Source of the DNA: Sulfurirhabdus autotrophica
GTDB lineage: Bacteria > Pseudomonadota > Gammaproteobacteria > Burkholderiales > SMCO01
DNA: 64,000 nucleotides
Assembly: GCF_004346685.1 (NCBI RefSeq)
Contig: NZ_SMCO01000001.1
Span: 372,001 to 436,000, forward strand
Reading direction: 5' to 3'
Below the pieces are notes generated by a model. The model was given only the letters and a program-made list of their open reading frames with translations, did no database searches and was not told the origin of the DNA. Made by a program: the position numbers and the translations under genes. Positions 37,033 through 46,976 of this stretch are shown here, one piece after another; the first letter of the stretch is position 1; each line of letters opens with the position of its first letter.

Positions 37033-38343
37033 CTAATTGAGCTGAATCCGCTGCCCCCAAGGTATCTTGGCCTTCCCTTTCACCAACCAAATGACGGGAT
37101 AAGGGGGTTCATATTTTGGAAACTCACCTTCTGCATCGGTAAAATAAAGCAATAAATCCGGACGAGGCGTATCCGTTTCGACCCAGTCAAAAATCGGACG
37201 AAAATCAGTACCCGCACCCCCATTAATTTCATCTGGCAAAATAAGCGGTTCCCAGGACTGGAATATCCACGGCCCCTTTGCATTCAAGCGCTCATCGCAG
37301 GCATGCAAAGTCACCCTTGCCTTGATTTGCCCCTTCAGTGCATCCACCTCACTCACAAACTCTGCGATTTCAGCATCGCCAATAGAACCACTCGTATCAA
37401 GCACAACCACAAGTTCTACCTGACCACTTAACAGGCTGGGCATCATGGCGGCCCCCTCCCTGCGGGACGGGCGCTGAAAGCTGTAGTCATCTCGTGCCAC
37501 GCTGACCATATAACGTGCCAGCAACATACGCCATGGCAGTTTTGGCTGAATCAACTCATCTACCACACGCATCCATGACTCACCCAGTTTTCCCGCCTGG
37601 CGAGCTTGCTGTGCTGCCGAAGCAAGGCGTTGCTTCCATTGGCTAGCCAACTCTTCTTTCGCTGTGGGGGACGAATCCAATGGCTTAGGCTTACCTTCTA
37701 AAGCCTCATGCTCCTCTGAGCCACCTGTTTTGCCCTGTTGTTCCTGATGCCCGTCAGCCGTGGTGCCGCCCTTGCCTTCGTTTTTCTCCTCACCACTGCT
37801 GCTGCCTTTACCTTCTTTTTCCTGACCACGATTGCTGCCAACCTGGCTCAATGCATTGTCGCCCTCACCCAACCCCTGCTCTTCGTCACCCTCACCATCA
37901 TACAAATGGTCGTCCAGGGGCTCTTCAGTGGGCTCTGCCAGTATGAAAGGATAAATCTCTTCTGCAGTCAGATGCTTGTAAACGGGGTTCATCAAGGCAC
38001 CCGGCGGCGCTTTCAGGCCTTCTCCAGCCAACAAGTGATTAACGGCATGATCACAGGCCACATCCCAGCGGCGTTTAGTGCGGTGATGACGTCGAGCAAA
38101 ATGGCCCAAAGCACAATGAAGTGCTTCATGAGCCAACATGAATTGCGTTTGGCTCAGATTCAACCCATCTATAAATTCAGGGTTGTAGTAGAAAGCGCGT
38201 GCATCTGTTCCGGTAGTTTTACACCACTTCACAGGCTTGAGAGTCAAATGCATCACTAATGCGCCAAGGAATGGTTTCTCTAAAATCAACCGTGTACGCG
38301 CGGCAGCAAGCTTTATCTCTATATCGTTTTGTGCTGTACTCAT
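37033..38343 (-). CDS. vWA-like/DUF2201 putative metallopeptidase-domain protein
   Basis: A 436-residue cytoplasmic protein. The N-terminal part has a zincin-like helix LAHEALHCALGHFARR (HExxH) followed by WDVACDHAVNHLL. A long acidic, Gly/Glu/Lys-rich linker lies in the middle (about 150-225). The C-terminal DUF2201 domain has a vWA-type metal site beginning VVLDTSGSIGDAEI (DxSxS) and ends with LLLYFTDAEGEFP. Such proteins pair with MoxR ATPases as chaperone-like complexes. Here the start ATG overlaps the MoxR stop in ATGA, which shows strict coupling. Substrate is unknown. Confidence 0.87.
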   Translation of the reverse strand: MSTAQNDIEIKLAAARTRLILEKPFLGALVMHLTLKPVKWCKTTGTDARAFYYNPEFIDGLNLSQTQFMLAHEALHCALGHFARRHHRTKRRWDVACDHAVNHLLAGEGLKAPPGALMNPVYKHLTAEEIYPFILAEPTEEPLDDHLYDGEGDEEQGLGEGDNALSQVGSNRGQEKEGKGSSSGEEKNEGKGGTTADGHQEQQGKTGGSEEHEALEGKPKPLDSSPTAKEELASQWKQRLASAAQQARQAGKLGESWMRVVDELIQPKLPWRMLLARYMVSVARDDYSFQRPSRREGAAMMPSLLSGQVELVVVLDTSGSIGDAEIAEFVSEVDALKGQIKARVTLHACDERLNAKGPWIFQSWEPLILPDEINGGAGTDFRPIFDWVETDTPRPDLLLYFTDAEGEFPKYEPPYPVIWLVKGKAKIPWGQRIQLN

Positions 38344-39410
38344 GCCTCGGCAGTATTCGACCACTTCATGTCATACAGCAACAAATCGGTGATGGTATTT
38401 GCCCATTCAGCGAATTCCGGTACGGAAAATAACGGTTTTCCGATAGAACGATGAAGATCCGTTACCAGCATCACACCCATTTCGCGCTGTGGAAACAATT
38501 TGGCATAACGCAGAATATTACCCAATACTTTTGCGGCATCTGCTGTGCTTTTTGCCTTCACTGCACGCCTGACCAGCGCAGCTGCTACACCATACTGAAG
38601 ATCGATACTGCGCGGTACATCGCTAACATCTCCGTTCAAAATACCATCAAGATCCGGCAACTGATCCATATTATCGACAAAAGCTTTAAGTTCTACACCA
38701 GCAGCCGGGCCGATACAGGCTTGTAATGTATCCAGAAGCAGCGTTGGCATTTCGCTGAATTTTTGTAGTGCGCGGTGTGCAAATTCCCATGAACGGGGTG
38801 AAGGAAATGCAACTGGATTGTGTGCAGGATCAAAATCAAACAACAGATCAGGACGGAAACGCAGAAAGGCAATTACCCGCTCATCCACATCGTTTTCATG
38901 AGCCCATGATACCCAGTCATCCAGATTAGCTTCCACTTCATAATGGGTAAAACGATTGGCCAATGGGGCTGGCATGGTATATGTCACCCCCCTGTCACCC
39001 TGCCTGTTTCCGGCAGCAAATATGGCCCAACCTTCAGGTACCACATATTCACCCAGCCGGCGATCAAGAATCAGCTGGTAAGCTGCAGCAGAAACGGTCG
39101 GTGGAGCTGAAGTTATTTCATCCAGAAAAAGAATACCATGTTTACCATGACGCTTGGCATCCGGCAAAATTGCTGGGACTGACCATTCCACCAAAGATTC
39201 ATGACGAAATGGAATTCCCCGCAAGTCTGTGGGTTCCATCTGGGATAAACGAATATCAATCAAGGGGACATTATGTTTGGCCGCAATGCTAGCAATAATC
39301 TGCGACTTACCCACTCCTGGTGGGCCCCAAAGCATAACAGGCGTATGCTGTTTGTTCAGTGTGCTGCAAAATTCGCGATCAAGAATGGTTTGTATGTGTG
39401 AAGGTCTCAT
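38340..39410 (-). CDS. MoxR-type AAA+ ATPase
   Basis: A 356-residue AAA+ ATPase. Walker A is LWGPPGVGKSQI, Walker B ILFLDEITSAPP, and the sensor regions include FAAGNRQGDRG and PAPLANRFTHYEV with the Arg finger. MoxR proteins work with vWA-domain partners to remodel or activate other complexes. The partner gene overlaps its stop codon. I chose the ATG at 39410 (MRPSHIQ) over a TTG at 39428. No methanol dehydrogenase or other obvious target lies nearby. Confidence 0.9.
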   Translation of the reverse strand: MRPSHIQTILDREFCSTLNKQHTPVMLWGPPGVGKSQIIASIAAKHNVPLIDIRLSQMEPTDLRGIPFRHESLVEWSVPAILPDAKRHGKHGILFLDEITSAPPTVSAAAYQLILDRRLGEYVVPEGWAIFAAGNRQGDRGVTYTMPAPLANRFTHYEVEANLDDWVSWAHENDVDERVIAFLRFRPDLLFDFDPAHNPVAFPSPRSWEFAHRALQKFSEMPTLLLDTLQACIGPAAGVELKAFVDNMDQLPDLDGILNGDVSDVPRSIDLQYGVAAALVRRAVKAKSTADAAKVLGNILRYAKLFPQREMGVMLVTDLHRSIGKPLFSVPEFAEWANTITDLLLYDMKWSNTAEA

Positions 39411-39534
39411 ATTCTTTTCTATTAACAATACATTTACATAGGTTACCGCAAAACGGGTTATTTTTGCATAGGGTTTTAACTGTTACAATAGGCAAACCCT
39501 TATAAAGGAAGCGGAATCAACGCTTTAATAACCA

Positions 39535-40077
39535 ATGAAATTTTGTAGCACATGCGGAGCAACCGTTGTTCTGCGTATCCCTGAAGGCGACTCCATACCC
39601 CGGCATGTCTGCATTGCCTGTCACACAATTCATTATCGTAATCCTAAGATTGTAGTGGGTTGTTTACCCGTTTGGGAAGATAAAATTCTACTGTGCCGCC
39701 GTGCTATTGAACCAAGATATGGACTGTGGACACTCCCTGCCGGTTTTATGGAAAACGGGGAAACAACAGCGCAGGGTGCAATGCGCGAAACACTGGAAGA
39801 GGCCAATGCCCTGGTTGAATTGAAGGGGCTTTATACATTGATCAACTTACCTCACATCAGCCAGGTTTACATGATGTTTCGGGGCAAACTGCTTGATCTC
39901 GATTTCAGTCCCGGAATCGAAAGCCTTGAAGTGGCCCTTTTCAGGGAAGAAGACATTCCCTGGAATGAGCTTGCTTTCACCACTATTCGTGACACTTTAA
40001 AGCATTTTTTTCTTGACCGAAAGAATGGGAGCTTTCAGTTCCATGAAGGGGACATCATTTCGAGCAGTTGCGATTAA
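39535..40077 (+). CDS. Nudix hydrolase with N-terminal zinc ribbon
   Basis: A 180-residue Nudix hydrolase. An N-terminal zinc ribbon (CSTCG and CIACH) resembles NudC/NADH-pyrophosphatase-type ribbons. The Nudix box is GFMENGETTAQGAMRETLEE with the catalytic Glu residues. The substrate could be NADH, ADP-ribose or another nucleotide derivative, which is not clear from sequence. Its stop overlaps by 4 bp the end of the convergent 530-residue gene. Confidence 0.9.
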   Translation: MKFCSTCGATVVLRIPEGDSIPRHVCIACHTIHYRNPKIVVGCLPVWEDKILLCRRAIEPRYGLWTLPAGFMENGETTAQGAMRETLEEANALVELKGLYTLINLPHISQVYMMFRGKLLDLDFSPGIESLEVALFREEDIPWNELAFTTIRDTLKHFFLDRKNGSFQFHEGDIISSSCD

Positions 40078-41666
40078 GCTGCGCGGGATCGCCTTCCCAG
40101 AATATCAAACTTGATGCGCGCCCAATCCTCACTATTTTCAAGTATTTCTGTAAATCTGATTTTGTATGTCAGCTGTTTATCATGAAGGTCCATGATTTTG
40201 CCTGCCGTAAATTCCGATATTGGCAAAATCAAACTGCTGGCCATCCCTTTATTATCTACGTTTGGCAAAAACAATGCTCTCAATTCCTTTACATCTGCCG
40301 TAATAATGCCAGCCTGCTCCTGTAAATTTTCACTATGCAGCTGAGCCAACTCTAGTCTTTCAATTTTTACGGCTCTAGGTGAATCACTCAGTTTTTCAAC
40401 ACCTAACGAAATCTTGCCAGACTCAGCATTCTTGACCCAGCGAATAGCGCCAATTTTCCAGGGTCCGTTACTCTCTGCATCGCGCACCCCAATCAATCTG
40501 CCAACCTCTGCATTACTACATGCATCGGAATGAATAATCAAGCCATAGCCTGTAGCACTTTCATTTTCAATCGGCCATTTTGCTGACAGGGCATTTAATG
40601 AACAACTTTCACTATTAGAAGAATGACTGTCCAGCATAGAGATAACACAACTGATGCCACAAACAACTTCAACTGTTTTATTGTCACTCAGCTCTCGTGG
40701 ATAAACTCTTGCAGCAGAATCAGTCATCCATAGCGTAGAAAGTTGCTCCATAAAATCTAAACAGGCACTGTCGCAATATTTACCCTCAATTCCAATCCGA
40801 TCCAATTGTTTACCTTCACGCTGCAAACGCAAGGATCTGGTAACTTCAGCAAGCAATGGGCTGATATCCCAAAACCGCAATTTTTCTCCTTCAGTCTCAG
40901 GAACAATTTTTCCGGCACCTGCTGGTTTAGACAAATCGATAAAATGCGTATGCCTGTTTTCAGCATAGTGGTTATCCAGATGCATTACCTCAGCCCATCG
41001 CATCAGCCACTGTTCAACCAACTCAATTTGCTCAATCTGCAAGCTTGTAGGCACCAGCATATCCAGCATCAGGATTCTGAAATATTCCATCATGCATGAA
41101 CTTTCACTACTGCCGCCTGCTATCGTTACTTTTTCGTTTGAAAATCCATGCAACTCACTCAGCCGATAAAGTTTATGCAATCGCTTCCACATATTAGGCT
41201 GCACCATCTCCTGATGGAAATAACGCCACTTTATCTCTCCGCTTAAATAATGAATTGCCCTCACTGTTATTAACGGGATCATTTTACTGATCTCACTCTG
41301 TTCAGGATGATCCAGGTAATCACGTATAAATGCCTGATATCCATGTGCAAGGTGCCAGAAATTGGCAAATATGCATTTCCACAGTTTTTGTTCTAATTCT
41401 GGATCTGATGCATGCTTTTTTAAATAAATGTCACACAAATTTTTCTGCAGAAGCTGGCTTCCTTCATCCAGCCTCATCAAAATTTGCAAGCGTTCTTTAG
41501 TCAAAGGATCTGTACTGGAATTGAAAATATTCAAAGCATCTGAAATATGCTTGTGAGCCTGATATTCATCTTTAAGTGATAAAGAGTTCAACCACCGCTC
41601 GGTAACCCGCAAGCTGGAAAGCGGATCAATAATTTTCTTTCTGAAATAATAAAATAGGTCAATCAT
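40074..41666 (-). CDS. Conserved hypothetical protein with PilZ-like C-terminal domain
   Basis: A 530-residue cytoplasmic protein. The first 300 residues are mostly helical and unrecognised (TERWLNSLSLKDEYQAHKHI, FWHLAHGYQAFIRDY). The C-terminal region shows a PilZ-like pattern: RVYPR (RxxxR, about 320-324), then NESATG (NxSxxG, 368-373), then beta-strand text VGRLIGV, WKIGAIRWVK and ISLGVEKL. PilZ domains bind cyclic di-GMP through those two motifs. The gap between them, about 43 residues, is longer than usual. A role as c-di-GMP effector is an inference that fits two GGDEF/EAL genes in the window. The ATG at 41666 is chosen over a TTG at 41684. Confidence 0.7.
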   Translation of the reverse strand: MIDLFYYFRKKIIDPLSSLRVTERWLNSLSLKDEYQAHKHISDALNIFNSSTDPLTKERLQILMRLDEGSQLLQKNLCDIYLKKHASDPELEQKLWKCIFANFWHLAHGYQAFIRDYLDHPEQSEISKMIPLITVRAIHYLSGEIKWRYFHQEMVQPNMWKRLHKLYRLSELHGFSNEKVTIAGGSSESSCMMEYFRILMLDMLVPTSLQIEQIELVEQWLMRWAEVMHLDNHYAENRHTHFIDLSKPAGAGKIVPETEGEKLRFWDISPLLAEVTRSLRLQREGKQLDRIGIEGKYCDSACLDFMEQLSTLWMTDSAARVYPRELSDNKTVEVVCGISCVISMLDSHSSNSESCSLNALSAKWPIENESATGYGLIIHSDACSNAEVGRLIGVRDAESNGPWKIGAIRWVKNAESGKISLGVEKLSDSPRAVKIERLELAQLHSENLQEQAGIITADVKELRALFLPNVDNKGMASSLILPISEFTAGKIMDLHDKQLTYKIRFTEILENSEDWARIKFDILGRRSRAA

Positions 41667-41847
41667 TCGGTTCACACAATGCAATAGTTAACTCTATCCT
41701 TGCATGAATCGTGCCCGATATCGGCGCCACAAAATAGATAGTATATATTTAATTATCAATATGTTATGAAAAATAGTACATAAGTACTAAGATGAGAACA
41801 CGAACAAGGATGTCAGTAAAATGACACCTCATTCTGTAGTGCAGACG

Positions 41848-41873
41848 AAAAAAAGGGTGCCTCAGCACCCTTT
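41848..41873 (-). terminator. Intrinsic terminator after htpG
   Basis: Read on the minus strand: AAAGGGTGC, a TGAG loop, GCACCCTTT and more T. It lies about 25 bp after the htpG stop codon. Confidence 0.85.
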
Positions 41874-41895
41874 AAAATGTTACAACTTACACGGT

Positions 41896-43806
41896 TTAGT
41901 GAGTCGCAAGCGCCAGCATCAAACCATTCAGACGATGCACAAAACCGGCAGGATCTTCCAGTTGACCACCTTCTGAAAGCATCGCCTGATCAAAAAGAAT
42001 AAAACTCCAGTCAAAAAAACGCTCCTGCCCCGCTTCTGACTTGATTTTCTGAACGATCGGGTGCTGGGGATTAATTTCCAGTACAGGTGTGCTATGAGGC
42101 ACATTTTGTCCAGCCGCTTTAAGCATACGTTCAAGGTTACCACTTAAATCCTGCGCACCCGCAACCAGGCAAGCTGGCGAACTGGTCAGACGATTAGTAG
42201 TGCGCACCTCTTTAACCTTGTCGCCAAGTACTTCCTTGATTTTGTCGGTCAATTCCTTGAATTCATCAGCTTCTTTTTCAAGCTCGGCCTTTTCCGATTC
42301 ATCCTGCAGTTTACCCAAGTCCAAATCACCCTTGGCAACAGACTTCATGGATTTACCATCAAATTCAGTAAGATGCGACACCATCCACTCATCTACGCGC
42401 TCGTGCAGCAATATGACTTCAATGCCTTTCTTGCGGAAAATCTCCAGATGAGGACTGTTTTTTGCTGCAGCAAAGCTATCTGCAGTTACAAAGTAGATCG
42501 TGTCCTGCCCTTCTTTCATGCGGGAAACATAATCTTCCAGGCTTACATCCTGAGCATCAGTGTCAGTATGGGTTGAAGCAAAACGCAATAATTTCGCTAT
42601 GCGCTCTTTATTAGAGAAATCTTCACCGACACCTTCTTTCAGCACCAGACCAAATTCTTTCCAGAATGTGGCATATTTTTCTTTATGGTTTTCCGCAAGA
42701 TCTTCCAGCATGGAAAGAACCTTTTTTACGGAGCCAATGCGCATCGCATCAATGTCTTTACTGTGCTGCAATATTTCACGGGATACATTCAGCGGCAGAT
42801 CATTTGAATCAATTACTCCACGAACAAAGCGCATGTAGTAAGGCATCAACTGTTCGGCATCGTCCATAATAAATACGCGACGAATATACAGCTTTATGCC
42901 ATGACGGTTCTCTCTATCCCACAAATCAAACGGCGCACGGGAAGGCACATACAACAGCTGTGTATACTCCTGTTTACCTTCTACTTTGCTATGGGTATAA
43001 GCAAGCGGCGGCTCGAAATCATGCGCAACGTGCTTATAAAACTCCTCATACTGCTCCTGAGTTATTTCATTCTTTGGTCGTGCCCACAATGCATTTGCCT
43101 GGTTAACCGTTTCATCTTCATCGGTTACAACATTCTCGCTCTTGTCCTTATCCCACTCTTCCTTCTTCATGACAATCGGCAAGGTGATATGGTCTGAATA
43201 TTTACGGATTATGCCGCGTAAACGCATTCCGCTGAGCAACTCATCTTCGCCTTCACGCAGATGCAAAATTACATCCGTTCCACGAGTTTCCTTTTCTACT
43301 GTTTCCAGCGTATAGTCGCCCTCACCGCCAGATTCCCAGCACACGCCATGCTCTTTAGTCAGCCCAGCGCGACGTGTGATCAAAGTCACTTTATCCGCAA
43401 CAATAAAGGCTGAATAAAAACCGACACCAAACTGTCCAATCAGGTGTGAATCCTTGGCCTGATCACCAGTTAATGATTGAAAAAACTCTTTGGTGCCTGA
43501 TTTTGCAATGGTTCCGACATTCTCTATCACTTCACTGCGGGACATACCAATACCATTATCGGAAATACTCAGGGTACGAGCCGCTTTATCAAACGAAATG
43601 CGGATTTTCAGATCACTGTCATTTTCATATAGCGCTTCGTCGGTAAGCCCCTCAAAGCGCAATTTATCTGATGCGTCAGAAGCATTCGAAATCAGCTCCC
43701 GCAAAAAAATTTCCTTGTTGCTGTACAAGGAGTGAATCATCAGTTTCATTAATTGCTGGACTTCAGCCTGAAAGCCAAGTGTTTCCTTGTGAGTTTCCCC
43801 AGTCAT
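41896..43806 (-). CDS. htpG: Chaperone protein HtpG (Hsp90)
   Basis: A 636-residue Hsp90 chaperone. The N-terminal ATPase domain has [37 protein letters not shown] and [18 protein letters not shown]. The middle domain has [32 protein letters not shown] with the catalytic Arg, and the C-terminal dimerisation domain ends at [13 protein letters not shown]. It is complete, has a TAGGAG ribosome site and is followed by a terminator. Confidence 0.97.
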   Translation of the reverse strand: MTGETHKETLGFQAEVQQLMKLMIHSLYSNKEIFLRELISNASDASDKLRFEGLTDEALYENDSDLKIRISFDKAARTLSISDNGIGMSRSEVIENVGTIAKSGTKEFFQSLTGDQAKDSHLIGQFGVGFYSAFIVADKVTLITRRAGLTKEHGVCWESGGEGDYTLETVEKETRGTDVILHLREGEDELLSGMRLRGIIRKYSDHITLPIVMKKEEWDKDKSENVVTDEDETVNQANALWARPKNEITQEQYEEFYKHVAHDFEPPLAYTHSKVEGKQEYTQLLYVPSRAPFDLWDRENRHGIKLYIRRVFIMDDAEQLMPYYMRFVRGVIDSNDLPLNVSREILQHSKDIDAMRIGSVKKVLSMLEDLAENHKEKYATFWKEFGLVLKEGVGEDFSNKERIAKLLRFASTHTDTDAQDVSLEDYVSRMKEGQDTIYFVTADSFAAAKNSPHLEIFRKKGIEVILLHERVDEWMVSHLTEFDGKSMKSVAKGDLDLGKLQDESEKAELEKEADEFKELTDKIKEVLGDKVKEVRTTNRLTSSPACLVAGAQDLSGNLERMLKAAGQNVPHSTPVLEINPQHPIVQKIKSEAGQERFFDWSFILFDQAMLSEGGQLEDPAGFVHRLNGLMLALATH

Positions 43807-44062
43807 TTCTTATAACTCCTAAATTGCCAGATTGATCTTAAAACAGCTGAATTTCAAATGGGGATGGCAAATGATTTTTCAAGTAGGAAGACAAACCAAA
43901 CAAGAATGAAACTGATAAGGCAGATGGATGAGACCAAAAGCGGAGATGCGCTTTCCCCCATCTATCTGTGCAATTCAAAATGGCTATGAATGATGCTACA
44001 GAAGGGGTAAAGCAAGATGCTTTATCAATAAAGCGACCAGCATTTGATTGCCGCTGTAAAAA

Positions 44063-46948
44063 TCATTCAAAAACGGCTGTGAAGGAAATTTCCTTGTCTG
44101 GTTTACCTATGTAATACCCTTGAGCGTAATCCACTCCGTATCCCTTCAACAAAGCAAGAATTTCGGCATTTTCAACAAATTCTGCAACTGTCTTCTTACC
44201 AAACCCTCTTGCTGCTTCAACCAAGACTTTGACAAAAACCTGATCATCCGGATTCTGGGTCAGGTTACGTATAAATGAACCATCGATTTTGACATAATCT
44301 ACAGGCAATTGTTTCACATAGTGAAATGATGAAAAACCAATTCCAAAATCATCCAATGCAAATGTGCACCCTAATTCCTTAATACTTTGCATCAAAGCTC
44401 TTGCTGCTTGAAAGTCTTCAACAGCTGCCGTTTCTGTAATTTCAAAAATCAGATTTTCTGGATTGACCTGATATCGTTCCAATTCACGCTTCAACAAATC
44501 GACCAGAATCGGGTCTTCAAAACTGCGGCCGGAGAGATTAATGGAAAGCATGACGCTATTATTCATCTTCTCAAGTTCCGCAAGTTTTCGTATCGCCTTG
44601 CTTAATACCATATGATCAATTGATCGTATCAAGCCGGTTTCCTCTGCCACCCCGATGAAATCACCGGGCATTGCGAGGGTGCCATCCCGTTTGCGTATCC
44701 GTATTAATGTTTCATAATGAGATACGGTTTTTTCTGCTATTGACATGATAGGCTGAAAAAATAGCTCGAACCTGTCTTCTGCAAGCGCCTTTTCGATATT
44801 TTCTGCCCAGTGAACGCGTTTTGTAATTCGTTCCATGAGTTGAGTATCCGGCGCATATAAATGCCAGTTTCCTCGCCCCTTCGCTTTCGCCTGGAACATG
44901 GCAAGGTCAGAATAAGTAAATACTTCCTGGGGTGTATTACCGTATTGGGGAAAGATGACTATACCAATACACACGGTAATCTTATGAGATTTCCATGCAC
45001 CAGGTAACTCAATTTTACCCAGTTGCAGATTAATTTTTCTTGCCATTTGAATGGCACCGGCCGCATCCATCTGGGAAAATGCAACGACAAAATCATCTCC
45101 TCCCATCCGGCCAGTTAATGCAGGTTTAGGCGTCAATGACTGCAATTCCGTGGCCACCGCCTTTAAAAGCGCATCACCAACATCATGCCCCCCCGTATCA
45201 TTCACATATTTAAATTCATCCACATCAAAACTCAGTAACGCGCCGGATGTACCATCCGCTGAAACCGAATCCAGAATAATACGTAATTCTTCATCAAACC
45301 GTCTTCGGTTCATTAATCCGGTCAGCGAATCAAAATCAGCAAGGAATGAAACCTGTTTTTCTGCCTGGCGAAGTTCAGTAATATCCAATCCAACAGACAA
45401 AACTACGGGATCGTCAGGATTCATACTATAGAGCCGGGAATGTGACCAAATAATATTATGCAGCCTCCCATCTCTGGCCAAAATACGGCACTCATTACTT
45501 AAATGGCCATCTTCCTGAGAAATCAGCTGTGCAAATTCAATTCGGCGTTTTTCCACTTCCAATTCGTTACTAAAATGCTTGGCAAAGTCCATCCCTATTA
45601 TTTCAGAGTGCGTATAACCAAATATCTTCTGGGCGTATCCATTTGCCATCATGATACGCCCCTGCCGATTCTGGGTAATAATGATCGCTTGTGCGGTATC
45701 CAGTAAACCTGTTACAAAATCCTTTTCCTTGGAAAGTTCGCTAACCAGTTTTGCCAGCACATCTGCACGTTGCGCAACTTCTTCATTCAAGCTTTCAAGG
45801 CGGTCTGCCAACGCTACAGCCGTTTCATCAAGCAGGTCAATTTCATCAATATGCCCGCTTTTTCGGACATGCTGACGGATGCTGGAACGAACCAATTCAA
45901 ATTCACCCTGCCCCAACATCGGAATTGTCTGAGCAGTACGGCGCAAACGCATCATTGGTAGCCACAAAAACGCAAGCAGCAATATTTCTGACAACAACAA
46001 ACCGAGCAAACCAGCCACAAACCCTTTCCAGTTTGCATTCCGTATTTTTGCCATTGATTCCGTAATATCAAAAATCATCACGAAATTTGCCTGTCCTGGG
46101 TAATTGGCAACGAGTAATGGAATCCTTGCAATTTCGAAGTTAAAATCTTTTAAACTCAATTGATTTACGGTCATTTGATGTTGATCAGCTTTACCTTGAA
46201 AAGGGAGCAGATCCAATATAGGCAGGTTATTTTCAGCTCCGGAGAGCGCTACCACTCTGGATTTAAGTGCCGGAAGAGCACGGTAGGTAGACTTAAGACT
46301 TTTTTCCTGGTCGTAAGGCACAAGCAAACCGACATCTGATCCAGAAATCTGTTTAAACGCAAGAATAACGTCCGCAAGGGATGCAGAAACAAACAAAGCA
46401 CCTACATATTTACCTTTAACCAAAACTGGAATCACCATATTCTGTATACAGCCATTCAAACAATCGATGTAACTAACTGGTTTTTCCTTTATATGCACCT
46501 GCTTGACATATTCACTTCTAAGCCGTTCAGACACTGGCGAGTCTTCGAAATTATCCCAGTTAGCTAATAACTCACCTGCCTCACTATAAAAACGAACGCC
46601 ATCGAGTCCCATATCCAATTGCATGGAAGACCAGTGGCTCTCAAATGCGTCCTGCACAAGGTTTGCTCGAGAAGATTCCAGTGACTCTTTCATCAGCGGC
46701 AAATCCGGGATTAAACTTCCTAATTGCTGCAGCCTTGAAGTAGATTGCTTCAGCAACCCTTGCAGTAACTGTTCATGCTGCAAGCGAAATGCTCTTCGTG
46801 AATCTTCAAATTGTTGCTGGAGATTGAGGTAATTTAATAAGGTGAATGAACCGTTGATGATAAGCAATACAAGGCTGAGCAGAAGCATTACTTTCCACTT
46901 CAGACTAAAGAAACCAATTGTTTTGGGTAATCCCAAAGATTTATTCAA
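44063..46948 (-). CDS. Sensor PAS-GGDEF-EAL protein with periplasmic domain
   Basis: A 961-residue inner-membrane protein. Transmembrane 1 is at about 18-40, a large periplasmic sensor domain at 41-305 (with DCLNGC at 162-167), transmembrane 2 at 309-333, a HAMP-like linker, PAS at 410-525, GGDEF at 530-695 and EAL at 710-955. The cyclase motif is altered to GGDDF (616-620), replacing the Glu normally needed for catalysis. The EAL part keeps ETL (746-748), NLSGRSF, EITETAA, DDFGIGFSSF and KIDGSF, so it is more likely a phosphodiesterase. It is third in an operon with a PstS-like binding protein and an outer-membrane barrel, 28 bp after the barrel gene. Confidence 0.93.
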   Translation of the reverse strand: MNKSLGLPKTIGFFSLKWKVMLLLSLVLLIINGSFTLLNYLNLQQQFEDSRRAFRLQHEQLLQGLLKQSTSRLQQLGSLIPDLPLMKESLESSRANLVQDAFESHWSSMQLDMGLDGVRFYSEAGELLANWDNFEDSPVSERLRSEYVKQVHIKEKPVSYIDCLNGCIQNMVIPVLVKGKYVGALFVSASLADVILAFKQISGSDVGLLVPYDQEKSLKSTYRALPALKSRVVALSGAENNLPILDLLPFQGKADQHQMTVNQLSLKDFNFEIARIPLLVANYPGQANFVMIFDITESMAKIRNANWKGFVAGLLGLLLSEILLLAFLWLPMMRLRRTAQTIPMLGQGEFELVRSSIRQHVRKSGHIDEIDLLDETAVALADRLESLNEEVAQRADVLAKLVSELSKEKDFVTGLLDTAQAIIITQNRQGRIMMANGYAQKIFGYTHSEIIGMDFAKHFSNELEVEKRRIEFAQLISQEDGHLSNECRILARDGRLHNIIWSHSRLYSMNPDDPVVLSVGLDITELRQAEKQVSFLADFDSLTGLMNRRRFDEELRIILDSVSADGTSGALLSFDVDEFKYVNDTGGHDVGDALLKAVATELQSLTPKPALTGRMGGDDFVVAFSQMDAAGAIQMARKINLQLGKIELPGAWKSHKITVCIGIVIFPQYGNTPQEVFTYSDLAMFQAKAKGRGNWHLYAPDTQLMERITKRVHWAENIEKALAEDRFELFFQPIMSIAEKTVSHYETLIRIRKRDGTLAMPGDFIGVAEETGLIRSIDHMVLSKAIRKLAELEKMNNSVMLSINLSGRSFEDPILVDLLKRELERYQVNPENLIFEITETAAVEDFQAARALMQSIKELGCTFALDDFGIGFSSFHYVKQLPVDYVKIDGSFIRNLTQNPDDQVFVKVLVEAARGFGKKTVAEFVENAEILALLKGYGVDYAQGYYIGKPDKEISFTAVFE

Positions 46949-46976
46949 AGATAATTCCCTAAGTAATCAATGCCAT

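Noticed and set aside
37738-38259. 173-codon plus-strand frame with hydrophobic stretches
   Set aside because: It is the complement of the acidic Glu/Gly/Lys-rich linker of the vWA-type gene, which creates false hydrophobic Phe/Leu runs.
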